Shown here: piece by piece, positions 25,257-35,400 of the stretch
Layout: each line of letters starts with the position of its first letter
How positions within the stretch are numbered: the stretch's first letter is position 1
Origin: an uncultured Monoglobus sp.
Lineage (GTDB): Bacteria > Bacillota > Clostridia > Monoglobales > Monoglobaceae
NCBI GenBank assembly: GCA_947630505.1
Contig: CANRHV010000007.1
Coordinates: forward strand, 1 to 64,000
Length of the DNA stretch: 64,000 nt
Direction of reading: 5' to 3'
Made by a program: the position numbers and the translations under genes
Notes under the pieces: generated by a model
Database searches by the model: none
Told to the model about the DNA's origin: nothing
What the model saw: only the letters and a program-made list of their open reading frames with translations

Positions 25257-27407
25257 ATGCCGATAGCTGTTGGCGGGGTTGGTACTTGGAGCTTTGAACA
25301 AAACGTACCGTCAGATGCTGAAATAGTTGAATACTATCGCGGTTACATATATGTTATAGGGGTCGGCGAAACTAAGGCCTATAATTTACTTGATAGGACA
25401 TGGGCAACATTATCAGGTGGAGTGGTAAATTATAGTTATGATTTTAAAACCCCTGCTGTGTTTTGTAACGGAAAAACATATCGGTATTTGGCAACATATA
25501 GTATTTTCGGAGACGATCCGACTTATAAATCAGACGGATATTTATACGAATGCGATGTAACTACAGGTGCAGTAACAAGAGTTTATTATGCGGCTTATAA
25601 CGGCATACATTATGCTTCTATAGCGGCTCTTAATGGAAAAGTATTTTTGGCTGGTGGCGAATGGCTTGAATGGGATACCGGAATGTATAGCAATTATGAT
25701 TTTATAGATGCGTACGATCCAGATGATCCAGATAATGGACTTAGAAACGTTGGGCTCGCTTCTTCATGGAATATATATGATACTGCCATATATGGTGATG
25801 ATATATACTATTTTGGTGCTTCATACAGCAGTAATTATATAGAAGATCATACTATTGGAAAATTTAATTCAATAACTTATGAATGTGATGAAATAAATTC
25901 TACTGGGATTCAGTATGTAGGTTATACAGGAGAAACAGCTTGTGCCATTAACGAAAATGAAATATATATTGTCGGTGGCGAAGGCAACATGAATGGGGTA
26001 AGATATTTTGACTTTGATTCGGGGGATTGGTATACATGTTCAAGTTTAACATATGGTAGAAAGAACGCAGCGGTTGAGTATTATAATGGCTATCTGTATG
26101 TATTGGGCGGCTATGATGAAAACGACAATTATCTAAATAACATGGAAGTGTACAACATTTCCACAAAGACATGGACTAGTAAAAGTATCGGAAATTCAAA
26201 TTTAAAAATAACTGACGGTCATACTTGCTTATACAACGGAAAGCTCTATGCTATGGGCAATGGAAATTTCGGAGTTTACGGTTTGAAACTAAATGCTAAA
26301 AAATATTATGATCCACAGCATATTTCGTTTGAATTGGAGGTAGATGGTTTTGATTCCTACAGAGAACAAACATTAGCGCATTGTGGTAATGAAATATACG
26401 CATGGGGTGAGGGATATTATGCCGACGGAACAGATTCAATGTTTACGGTAACCTCTCCTTACCTTATAGATCATGGTGGACAAATAAAGTTTGTAAAACA
26501 GGTGTGCCGCGGCAAAAATCACAACCTTATACTTGATGGTAATGGTAATGTTTGGGGATGGGGTAGTAATACAAATTATCCTATGGGCAACTTAGATGGA
26601 AAAGTAAAAACAGTTACAAAACTTAGTGTTATATCAAATGTTAGACAGGTTGCTGCAGGCGCTGAATTTTCAATTTTTCTGAAAAATGACGGAACTCTTT
26701 GGGGTGTTGGTAAGAATGATGTAGGTCAATTAGGTCAAGGTTTAACCTCAGATTACTGCTCCACACCAGTTAGAATTGCACCTACATTATATTTTGATTA
26801 TGTTGATGCAAGCGAAGAATATGTTGTTGCTATTACTACAGGTGGACAAATATACACTTGGGGTGGCAATATGAAAGGACAGCTTGGAAATGGCGGAAGT
26901 GGCAGTGTAAAAACAGGAATATATGCAGGAGTTGAATATGATAACAACCCGAAAGCCATTGATATTACTTTGCCGAGTGATGAAACATTTGAAAAAGTAG
27001 CAGCAGGAATTAACTTCTGTCTTGCATTAACAAGTGAAGGTAATGTATATGCTTGGGGTGATAACGGCAGCGCTCAGTTGGGACAGGGAAACAAGGCTAA
27101 TAACTATAAGCCCTATAAGATTTCGAAATTAAGTGATATTACAGATATAGCAGCCGGACGCAATAGTGCTCTCGCTACCAAGAACAATGGTGAGACAGTA
27201 TATGGATGGGGAGAAGGCAGAGACGGCCAGCTCGGATTTTATACTTCCGGCTCAATCTTGAGTCCTACTGAGATAACTGCATTAGATGGCTATGATATAA
27301 CGCAAATATCATGTGGTGATGATTTCACTATTGTATCAAGAGATAATGGATATAGTTTATATTCATTTGGTAACAACGGTAATGGTGCTTTGGGTATTTT
27401 AAATTAA
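25257..27407 (+). CDS. 3' part of the kelch/RCC1 repeat protein
   Basis: 716 codons in the same frame as the upstream 135-residue ORF; sense codons begin right after the TAG at 25215. The first half has kelch-type blades (YNGYLYVLGGYDENDNYL, MEVYNISTKTWTSKS, INENEIYIVGGEGNMNGVRY). From about 26500 the RCC1 type takes over (GNVWGWGSNTNYPMGN, GTLWGVGKNDVGQLGQG, GQIYTWGGNMKGQLGNG, NVYAWGDNGSAQLGQG), predicting two beta-propellers. Alone it lacks a signal peptide and has no good ribosome site at ATG 25257, so it is functional only if the TAG is read through, reverted or an error. Confidence 0.75.
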   Translation: MPIAVGGVGTWSFEQNVPSDAEIVEYYRGYIYVIGVGETKAYNLLDRTWATLSGGVVNYSYDFKTPAVFCNGKTYRYLATYSIFGDDPTYKSDGYLYECDVTTGAVTRVYYAAYNGIHYASIAALNGKVFLAGGEWLEWDTGMYSNYDFIDAYDPDDPDNGLRNVGLASSWNIYDTAIYGDDIYYFGASYSSNYIEDHTIGKFNSITYECDEINSTGIQYVGYTGETACAINENEIYIVGGEGNMNGVRYFDFDSGDWYTCSSLTYGRKNAAVEYYNGYLYVLGGYDENDNYLNNMEVYNISTKTWTSKSIGNSNLKITDGHTCLYNGKLYAMGNGNFGVYGLKLNAKKYYDPQHISFELEVDGFDSYREQTLAHCGNEIYAWGEGYYADGTDSMFTVTSPYLIDHGGQIKFVKQVCRGKNHNLILDGNGNVWGWGSNTNYPMGNLDGKVKTVTKLSVISNVRQVAAGAEFSIFLKNDGTLWGVGKNDVGQLGQGLTSDYCSTPVRIAPTLYFDYVDASEEYVVAITTGGQIYTWGGNMKGQLGNGGSGSVKTGIYAGVEYDNNPKAIDITLPSDETFEKVAAGINFCLALTSEGNVYAWGDNGSAQLGQGNKANNYKPYKISKLSDITDIAAGRNSALATKNNGETVYGWGEGRDGQLGFYTSGSILSPTEITALDGYDITQISCGDDFTIVSRDNGYSLYSFGNNGNGALGILN

Positions 27408-27448
27408 AATAATAGAAATTAACTATAAATATTTTGGAGGAAATTTTC

Positions 27449-30400
27449 ATGAACAAGGTAACTATAATAATTGCATTAGCGGTACTGTTATTGTGTATGT
27501 TATTTAGCAATTTTACGGTTTCCGCCGAGACCTCGAGTGATTTCACATACACAATCAACACGGATAACGCGAGTGTAACGATCACCGGGTACAGCGGCGG
27601 CGATGCTAACGTCGTTATACCGACGGAAATTGACGGTATGACCGTAACGGAAATAGCGAATAATACATTTTCCAAAATTGATATGGAAAGCGTTAGTGTT
27701 CCGCGAACCGTAACATCTATCGGAGACACGGCTTTTATGGGACCTTGTATCATCTGCGGATATTCGGATTCATATGCGCGGGAATTTGCCGATATGTTCG
27801 CCTATTCCTTTGTTGATCTGGATTCCGAGCTGTATGCGGACGGATATATCTGCAAGATAAACGAAGACGGAACGCTGACTATCAGAAGCTGCCATTCAAA
27901 ACTAAACACAGCCGATTTTAAAGTACCTTCTAAAATTGACGGAAAAACGGTTACGGGCATCGGCAATGCCGCAATCAGTTTATCCCAAATTGAAAGGCTG
28001 ACAATTCCCGAAACTGTTACCACAATAGGTGAGGGCATTGCCAGATCTTGCACACGATTGACGGAAATAGTTGTCGCGGACGCAAATGAGAACTACCGTT
28101 CGGCAGACGGGATTCTGTTTAACAAGGATATGAAAGAACTCATAGAGTATCCGGGCGGAAAATCGGGGGATTCATATGATGTTCCCGAAAGCGTAACGGT
28201 AATTTCGCCATACGCGTTTATGTCAAACAGTTATCTGAGGACCATCAATATGCCTGACAGCGTTGCGCAAATCGGGCAGAACGCTTTTGTCGGCTGCGGC
28301 AATTTAACAAAAATAGAATTATCCGCCGGCTTAACCGAGATACCCGCCATGTTATTCTATAGCTGCAGATCGCTTACGGACATTGTAATTAAAAACGGCG
28401 CGCAAAGTATCGGCGCCAACGCGTTCAGAAATTCCGGGCTTAAAACAATAGTTATACCCGAAAGTGTGACTTCGATCGCGGAAACGGCGTTTAACGGCAT
28501 CAGAGAACTTACCGTATACGGCGCGTCGGATTCATACGCGGAGACATTCGCAAATGAAAAGGGTTATACATTTGCCGACATATCGACGCGGCCCACTCCC
28601 GAACCCACAGCGACGCCGGAACCTGCTCCGTCGTCCACGCCCGAGCCTGCGGCCACACCGGAAATTACTCCGACCCCCGAACCTACGCTCACGCCGGCTC
28701 CTCCGACAGTTCCACCTGTTCCGACGGCAACATCCAATCCTATGGAATTCAGAATATCCAATTTCGCGGGCGACAGTTGCTATGTCCGTATAGGCAGCGG
28801 ATATCCAAACGGAGTATTGAAGTTTACAGCAATAACAGCAAAATATTCGGGCGATGTATTGAATGACATTATGATCAAAGACTCAGAAATAAATATCAGC
28901 GGTTCGGGAACCAAGACGGCTACTGTAAATTTTGACAGAACTATGGAGCTTGATAATAACAATGAGTCCATAAAAATCATGATTTGGGATGACCTTGAAA
29001 ACTGCAAACCGCTTTGTGAATCATATGTGACAGCGTTGGTTGAAGCATTCCCCGGCGCGGAAGGCGGCGGCAAATACTCTGTCGGAGCAAGAGGCGGCAG
29101 CAATATAGAAGTATATCATGTAACAAATCTCAACGACAGCGGTTCGGGCTCTTTGAGAGACGCGGTATCAAAACCCGGCAGAATTGTTGTGTTTGATGTC
29201 GGCGGAACTATTAATCTCGAAAGCTCGATCAGAAATATAACGGGCGTTACAATACTCGGCCAGACAGCGCCCGGCGACGGCATAACGGTCACAGGCGCGA
29301 ATCTTGAGCTTGGCGGCAACGATATTGTGCGATATCTCAGAATAAGGCCAACGTTTGTTAATAAAATCGAAACGGACGCTTTGGGCGGCTATGCGTCATC
29401 AACAATAATAGACCATTGCTCGGTGAGCTATAGCATTGATGAAGCGTTGTCGATATATAATTGCTCGGATACGACCGTGCAAAACTGCATTGATTCCGAA
29501 AGCCTGAAAAACGGCGGCCACTCCAAGGGCGCACACGGCTACGGAGGCATCTGGGGCGGCTCGAACGCGAGCTTCCACCATAATCTTTTGGCAAGCCATG
29601 ACAACCGAAATCCGAGGATCGCGGCAGGTCCATTTGAGGGAGACTTTGATTATGATATGAGCAAGCAGACAAGCCTGACAGACCTTAGAAACAACATAAT
29701 CTACAACTGGGGCGGCAACTCGGCCTACGGCGGACAGGGCGCGATGGCGGCGAACATAATTAACAGTTACTATAAGCCGGGCCCGTCAACCAAAAGCCAC
29801 CGATCGAGAATATTTGAGACGACATCCACCGGAAACGGCATAACCTCAAAATGGGCGACTGACCTGTATGTTGACGGAAATTATATAGAAGGCAGTCAGT
29901 CGGTTACAGCCGACAATTCAAAGGGCGTCGATCACGACAGCGCGGTGGCGAAATACTACGTCTGGACAAAGGACAATATAACCGACGAGGCGAAGGCCGT
30001 GCATTTTAAATACGAAAATGACTATCCAGTGACGACTCAGACATCCGAAGAAACGTATGACACATTGCTCAACCATGTGGGAGCGTCGCTCCCGAGGCGC
30101 GACGAGACCGACGCGAGAATAATCAGCGAGGTAAGAAACGGACAGGGCCGAATAATCGACAACGAGGCCGAGGTCGGAGGCGTAATGCAGTATGAGGCGG
30201 TGTACCGCCAGTTTGAGATCCCGCAGGATTGGAAGGACGCGAACAGTATGGGAAACGCCTACGAGGGCGACATAGTTCCGAGCGGCAGATGGATTGGCTA
30301 CACTTGGATAGAGGCCTACGTCAACGAGTGGACAGAGCAGCAAGAAAATCCGACCAATCCTGATGTGACGATACAGACAAGCGTTAATGGCCATAACATA

Positions 30401-30613
30401 GCGTTTTCGGCCGAAGCTTCTCCCGTTGGAGACAGCCCGATAACAAAGATAGTGATATATGACGGCGACAAAATAATATCCGAGCATAAAACAGACAAGG
30501 TGAATATCAACATAGATACCGCCGCCGTCGGAACTCACTACATCTCGGCGTTAGCCTATAACCAAAAGGGCGAAAGCACAAGAAGCACGAGCGCGGTGGT
30601 TGAGGTGAAGTAA
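27449..30613 (+). CDS. Secreted BspA-type LRR plus pectate-lyase-like protein
   Basis: 1054 residues from ATG 27449 with GGAGG upstream. Order: signal peptide (1-27), LRR_5/BspA repeats (about 50-380: IPTEIDGMTVTEIANNTF, MPDSVAQIGQNAFVGC), a Pro/Thr linker (PEPTATPEPAPSSTPEP), a beta-sandwich, then a PL1-like right-handed beta-helix (about 530-860) with FPGAEGGGKYSVGARGG, VTILGQTAPGDGITVTG, IIDHCSVSYSIDEALS and GGHSKGAHGYGG, and a C-terminal Ig-like domain. It probably cleaves pectin outside the cell, the LRR part serving adhesion. The catalytic domain is a paralog of that at 32476-37059. It follows the kelch/RCC1 gene by 41 nt. Confidence 0.88.
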   Translation: MNKVTIIIALAVLLLCMLFSNFTVSAETSSDFTYTINTDNASVTITGYSGGDANVVIPTEIDGMTVTEIANNTFSKIDMESVSVPRTVTSIGDTAFMGPCIICGYSDSYAREFADMFAYSFVDLDSELYADGYICKINEDGTLTIRSCHSKLNTADFKVPSKIDGKTVTGIGNAAISLSQIERLTIPETVTTIGEGIARSCTRLTEIVVADANENYRSADGILFNKDMKELIEYPGGKSGDSYDVPESVTVISPYAFMSNSYLRTINMPDSVAQIGQNAFVGCGNLTKIELSAGLTEIPAMLFYSCRSLTDIVIKNGAQSIGANAFRNSGLKTIVIPESVTSIAETAFNGIRELTVYGASDSYAETFANEKGYTFADISTRPTPEPTATPEPAPSSTPEPAATPEITPTPEPTLTPAPPTVPPVPTATSNPMEFRISNFAGDSCYVRIGSGYPNGVLKFTAITAKYSGDVLNDIMIKDSEINISGSGTKTATVNFDRTMELDNNNESIKIMIWDDLENCKPLCESYVTALVEAFPGAEGGGKYSVGARGGSNIEVYHVTNLNDSGSGSLRDAVSKPGRIVVFDVGGTINLESSIRNITGVTILGQTAPGDGITVTGANLELGGNDIVRYLRIRPTFVNKIETDALGGYASSTIIDHCSVSYSIDEALSIYNCSDTTVQNCIDSESLKNGGHSKGAHGYGGIWGGSNASFHHNLLASHDNRNPRIAAGPFEGDFDYDMSKQTSLTDLRNNIIYNWGGNSAYGGQGAMAANIINSYYKPGPSTKSHRSRIFETTSTGNGITSKWATDLYVDGNYIEGSQSVTADNSKGVDHDSAVAKYYVWTKDNITDEAKAVHFKYENDYPVTTQTSEETYDTLLNHVGASLPRRDETDARIISEVRNGQGRIIDNEAEVGGVMQYEAVYRQFEIPQDWKDANSMGNAYEGDIVPSGRWIGYTWIEAYVNEWTEQQENPTNPDVTIQTSVNGHNIAFSAEASPVGDSPITKIVIYDGDKIISEHKTDKVNINIDTAAVGTHYISALAYNQKGESTRSTSAVVEVK

Positions 30614-30625
30614 ATAAGAATGCCC

Positions 30626-30800
30626 CTACCACCGCAAGCGGTTCCCCTCCCCCACTGTCGCAGGGGGCAAGAATAAGGCTCCCCTTCCGAAGGAGGGGAG
30701 CTGTCAGCGAAGCTGACTAAGGGGGGGTGGCCTAGTACCTAGTTACTATTCCCCGGTTCCTACGTTGGCACCTCCTCCTGGGAGGAGGCAAAGCGGGCGT
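30626..30800. repeat. Interspersed palindromic repeat, copy B
   Basis: Contains CCCCTCCCCCACTGTCGCAG, GGCTCCCCTTCCGAAGGAG, GGGAGCTGTCAGCGAAGCTG, then CTAGTACCTAGTTACTATTC, CCTACGTTGGCACCTCCTCC and GGGAGGAGG. The hairpins and the CCTACGTTG stretch are shared with the other copies. It fills the space between the convergent lyase and AlkD-like genes. Confidence 0.75.
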
Positions 30801-30811
30801 ATTATCCGCCA

Positions 30812-31537
30812 TTACGAAAATAATTTTTTGTCCTCGGCGGAGACACGGCGGGAGTCGCGTATTTTTTGCGCCGCCATTTTGCGCACCCTTTCGCCGAGCG
30901 CGAACTCGTTTTCGAGGAAGTCTTTGGTCAGATCGCGGTGCTTGACAAAGGCCACGGAAATGAGCCACGCCTGCGCCATGTTCACATAATATTCGTCGGT
31001 CTTTACGCCGTTTATGCTCTTTAAGGCGTAGGCGGCGTTTTGCTCGTCGCTCAGATAAAAATCGAGCAGGATTATTATTCCGACCCTTTGCTCCCATTTG
31101 TTTCCGCTGTTTAAAAATCCGAATATCTCTATTTTATATTCCTCGATATAATTTTTGATCTCTTTAAACGAGCTCACCGCCGTGTCGCAGCTGTCCCAAC
31201 TCCTGACGCGCGCCGCGAAATTCCGCACTCTCTGGCAAAGCTCGCCGAAGGGCAGTTTGAGCGCGCCCGTCACCAGTCCCATGACTATTATTTCCTCGCG
31301 GCTCATCTCGCCGCTATGCTCGTATGTAACATAATCGAGAAAGCCGCGGCCGCCTCCCTTGGCGATCTCCTTGGCGGCGCGGCGCAGCTCGGGCAGGCGC
31401 ACACCCAAAGACCCGCACTCGGCGCCCGGATTAAGTCCGTCGGTAAATTTTTTATATCCTCCGTCGCCCAATGATTTCAAATATTCCAAATATTTGTTAT
31501 ATCCGTCTTTGTTCCAATTTACATTTTTCAGCTCCAT
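30812..31537 (-). CDS. AlkD-like DNA alkylation repair protein
   Basis: 241 residues made of HEAT-like helical repeats, starting after AGGAGCGGGAAAT. The blocks GVRLPELRRAAKEIAKG, WDSCDTAVSSFKEI and KWEQRVGIIILLDFYL match the AlkD-type DNA glycosylase family, which excises bulky or cationic N3/N7-alkylated bases. The WDxCD-like segment holds the catalytic Asp region. It lies 13 nt downstream of the SLOG-domain gene, so the two are probably co-transcribed. Function as a glycosylase is likely by family, not proven. Confidence 0.87.
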   Translation of the reverse strand: MELKNVNWNKDGYNKYLEYLKSLGDGGYKKFTDGLNPGAECGSLGVRLPELRRAAKEIAKGGGRGFLDYVTYEHSGEMSREEIIVMGLVTGALKLPFGELCQRVRNFAARVRSWDSCDTAVSSFKEIKNYIEEYKIEIFGFLNSGNKWEQRVGIIILLDFYLSDEQNAAYALKSINGVKTDEYYVNMAQAWLISVAFVKHRDLTKDFLENEFALGERVRKMAAQKIRDSRRVSAEDKKLFS

Positions 31538-31550
31538 ATTTCCCGCTCCT

Positions 31551-32036
31551 TTAAATATCCATTATATTGATGATCCTGCGGCCCTCGTCCATCGCGTAAC
31601 ACACGGTGTAAGCGGTGCCGCCCTTCGGCTGATTTATATAAGCGACCACAGCCGCGCTGCTATCCACCATAAAGCGGTTTCGCTTGTGCATACAGCCCGG
31701 ATTGTACTCCTCCGAGACATAAACCACCTCGTCGGCCTCGTCAAGAATTTGATGATACAGCTCTTTTTGCTCGTCGCTCCAGAGCTTATCCTGCTCGCGG
31801 CAGGGAACCGCCACGGTCAGGCTGATCTCGGGCGCGTTCTCCCGCGCCTTCAGGACCGCCAGCGCCGCCTCGGTGTCAAAGCCCAATGCGCCGCCCGTTA
31901 TGAACCGCCTGTAACCCTCGTCAAAAAGCGCGGAAATAACGCGGCTCAGATTGCGCCGAACCGCGGTCATATCCCCGCTTTGAATTATTCTGTGGCCGGT
32001 AAAGCAGCATGTCTCGTTTATGTTATTGCCGTTCAA
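31551..32036 (-). CDS. SLOG-domain protein, YpsA/DUF1273-like
   Basis: About 161 residues from TTG 32036, the likeliest start (LNGNNINETCCFTGHR); an ATG 33 nt upstream has no ribosome site. The Rossmann-like SLOG fold shows CCFTGHR near the N-terminus, FITGGALGFDTEAAL and KGGTAYTVCYAMDEG. SLOG proteins bind nucleotide-derived ligands; some act with anti-phage or stress effectors. Here the co-directional neighbours are an AlkD-like protein and a small membrane protein (32090-32380), so a small stress or defence unit is conceivable but speculative. Confidence 0.8.
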   Translation of the reverse strand: MNGNNINETCCFTGHRIIQSGDMTAVRRNLSRVISALFDEGYRRFITGGALGFDTEAALAVLKARENAPEISLTVAVPCREQDKLWSDEQKELYHQILDEADEVVYVSEEYNPGCMHKRNRFMVDSSAAVVAYINQPKGGTAYTVCYAMDEGRRIINIMDI

Positions 32037-32089
32037 AAAAATCACCGCAGAAATTATATCACAAATCACTGCCGATTACAAGGGTTTTG

Positions 32090-32380
32090 TTAAAACGGCG
32101 CCGACGCCTTGATAAACACCGCCGAGAAAACAACGACCGCGGCGGCCGACAGCAGCCACATAAGCCCTTTTGTCAGCATGTTTTTGTGCCTCGCCTTTCT
32201 ACGGTAGGTGCCCGGATAGAGAAAGCTGTTGATTATTTTGTGCGCCTCGATCACCAGCGCGCTGTCGGGCTCGCGCGGCTCGGCATCGTTTTTGTCGCGC
32301 AGTATAAAGATCGCCTGCTCGATCTTGTCGGAGCGTATATCGTTGATGATAACCACCCGCCGTTTGTCTTTTAATACCAT
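32090..32380 (-). CDS. Small membrane protein of unknown function
   Basis: 96 residues from ATG 32380 with GAGGTGAAG upstream. The N-terminal 65 residues are charged and cytoplasmic (VVIINDIRSDKIEQAIFILR), then a basic patch (YRRKARHK) and one C-terminal membrane helix (GLMWLLSAAAVVVFSAVFI). By the positive-inside rule the N-terminus is inside. It lies 54 nt upstream of the SLOG gene. I do not recognise the family. Confidence 0.6.
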   Translation of the reverse strand: MVLKDKRRVVIINDIRSDKIEQAIFILRDKNDAEPREPDSALVIEAHKIINSFLYPGTYRRKARHKNMLTKGLMWLLSAAAVVVFSAVFIKASAPF

Positions 32381-32443
32381 ATCACTTCACCTCGCGTAAC
32401 GGATTTAACGGTATTATTGTCAATCCGCGAGGCAAATATACCC

Positions 32444-32466
32444 AAAAACCGCCCAAAGGCGGTTTT
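32444..32466 (-). terminator. Terminator after the large pectate lyase gene
   Basis: AAAACCGCC (32445-32453) pairs with GGCGGTTTT (32458-32466) around CAAA; the minus strand continues in T's. It lies 10 nt past the stop and is also usable in the other direction. Confidence 0.8.
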
Positions 32467-32475
32467 CGCGTAATA

Positions 32476-35400
32476 TTATTTTTTGATTTCATACGGCTCG
32501 CTCAGCGGACTTATGGCGCCGAGCGTGTTCCAGATAAAGAATTTCGCGCTCTCGTCTCCGCTTACCGTAAATCCGTCGAGCTTATATGTTCCCGCTCCGG
32601 ATATGTTAAGTATCTTAAAATCGATCAAAACTCCCGCCGCATCATACTTCGCGGCTACGAGCAATGCGTCTTCTGAGCCTCCCGAAACCGTGACATTCGT
32701 GCCGTCCGACTCGCTCTCCGCCGACACTATTTCGTATCCCTCATCGGGGTGCGGCGTATCCGACGGCTCGGGCGGATTTGTCGGAACGGGCGTGCCGCTC
32801 GGTTCGGGCGTATCCGTGGGTTTCGGCGTGCCGCTCGGCTCGGGCATGTTCGTGGGTTTCAGCGTGCCGCTCGGCTCGGGCGTGTCCGTAGGATTCGGAG
32901 TGCCGCTCGGCTCGGGCATGTTCGTAGGATTCGGAGTGCCGCTCGGCTCGGGCATGTTCGTAGGATTCGGAGTACCGCTCGGTTCGGGCATGTTCGTAGG
33001 ATTCGGCGTGTCCGTAGGATTCGGAGTGCCGCTCGGTTCGGGCGTGTCCGTAGGATTCGGCGTATCCGTAGGATTCGGAGTGCCACTCGGCTCCGGCGTG
33101 TCCGTAGGATTCGGCGTTTTGATCGGCTCGGGCGTTACAACGACCGGAGGCTCGGCGCCGCCGTATCTGACAAGCGCCGCGGCGCAGATATTCCTGCTCT
33201 TGCCGTCGCTGTGGGCGGTTATGCCGACGGTGTGATTTCCCGGCTGTATCTCATCCTCGAAATAATACTCCGTAACGGTCAGCGCCGTGTGGTTGTTATT
33301 GCCCGGATCGTCGCTCCTGAGCGCCATTTTTGCGGGCTTTATCGCCTTGGGCTCCGCGTTTTCAACAGCGTCCATATCGGCGGTATAATATCTGTCGTTA
33401 TACTCGTTGCCGAGAACCAGCAGCTTATAGCATCCGCTCGCGGGGATATACACATTCCAATCTATCCTTTTGTTGGGGCTCTGCATATTGATAAAATTCG
33501 AGGTGAATCTTTCTTCGAGTGGATTTCCGAAAATCTCGCGGTATTCGCTTGTCTCGGCTCCCGTCCAGGAATATTTTTCCGAGTTGGGCGTCATTCCGCC
33601 GCTCGCGATTTCTCTCGCCTCGACGACCAACGGCTTTTGCACATACGGCTCGGGCGTGATCTCGGGCGTGGGAGTCGGCGTCGGCGCGGGGGTCGGCGTC
33701 GCAGTGCTCTCGAACTCTCCAAGCACCGAAACGTCGGCACCGGGCATTTTGAAGCTGTACTCGTTTTCGGACTCTTTGCCGAGCGCGATCCCCGGAATAC
33801 TGAGACTGACGCTCTTTGTCTTAAATCCGCTGTTAGGAACGGCAAGAATGTTCACCTTGTCCTCCGCGGTTATTTCCGCTCCGGTGCCTATGGTTATATC
33901 GGTGAAGCCGAAATATCCGTTCTTAAACGCGATATAATACTCGTGTCCCTCCTCGCAGTCGAACGAGAACGGAGTTATCGCGCCGTAGGACTCCGCCTCG
34001 TCCTCGATCACATACTTATCGTCGGTTATATCAAAAACGAAAAAGTTTCTGTATATGCTCGACCTGCTGTACACGTTTATATTTACCGTCGCGCTGATCG
34101 TCGGCGAAAACAGCGCCACTCCGCCGCTGATACGCTCCGTAGGCTTGGTGTTCGAATTGAGAAAAAATCCGTCAAGCGCGTCTATGATCTTCAAAGTCGA
34201 GCCCTCAACCTCCGTATTATTGACCTCCCACCTGCCGCGGAAGGTGATCGTGCCGAGATCTCGCTCTGAGCCCAGACGATATGTGTCGCCGCCTATCAAC
34301 AGAAAATCCCTGTCGGTTATCGAGTCACCGTTAAATGTCTCGCTGAGCGCCTCATACACTCCTCCGGCCGCCGAAATGCGCAATATTCCCCCGCCGCCGG
34401 GAACCGAGGCTTTAACCTTGAATTTCGGCTTGGGCTTTGGCTCCGATGTCGCGGAGCCCTCGGGCAGAAACGACGCGGTTATCACAACATCGCAGTCGGG
34501 CATTATAAACATGCAGCTCGTATCATCGCGGGTGACGTAAATATCCCGTCCGTCCGCCGCGGTCACCGTGACGCTGTCGGTGAAATATCCGGGATCGGGC
34601 GCGGCTGAGAACCGGACCATTGTTCCCGCCATCGCGTTATTCTGTGAAATGTCGATACTTCCGTTTTGTATTTCTCCGACGTTTACGGCGTGGATCGGGT
34701 CGGGCGTGGCGGTGGGCGCCGGCGTCGGCTCCGTGCTCTCGATATTAAGGTTTGAGAACAGCGACTCCGACATATACTCTTTAATCGGCGAAGTGGCCGG
34801 CTGACCGCTGTCGGCCGCCAATCCGACATATACCGTGTCTGACAGACCGCTCAATGTCACGCTCTGCGGCTGTCTCATATTGTCCGTCCAATTGCGTCCG
34901 CCGTCTGATACCGAGACCGTTATCTTATCATCTTCCCTTTGTATCCTCATATATTTGGGCAGCGGATATTTGTCGGTGCTGTAGCTGCTGTTGTTCATAA
35001 TGCCGCTGAGCCAAGTGACGGTCGACAAGGCGTTCTCCGAGTTTCGGCTCATAACTCTGACGTTTTCACCATACTTTAGCCAGCCGTCGGCGGCCATTAC
35101 CATTCTGGCGCCGGGCTCCAAACTCTCGCGCAGCATAAGGCCCGACGACGAGCCGTTGTCGACGCTCGGCATTTTTTCGAGCTTGACGGTCATGTCAAAA
35201 TCTCCGCTGATCTCTTTATACATAAAGTCGCAGCTGTCTTGAGCGACGCCATTGATTTCCGAGCCGTTGCTCGCGCCCAGCCGGCCGCTTCCGAGCAGGC
35301 CTATGTTTGTTCCGCTCGTCCAAGAGCTGCCCGCCGCGCCGTATGGCGGCGCGCCTATTTGCGTATGGGTGAAGCCCTCGGGAGTATCGGCGCTCTTGAC

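Noticed and set aside
32749-34269. A 506-codon Arg-rich plus-strand ORF
   Set aside because: It is the antisense shadow of the Pro/Thr repeat region of the pectate lyase; the repeats create an accidental open frame.
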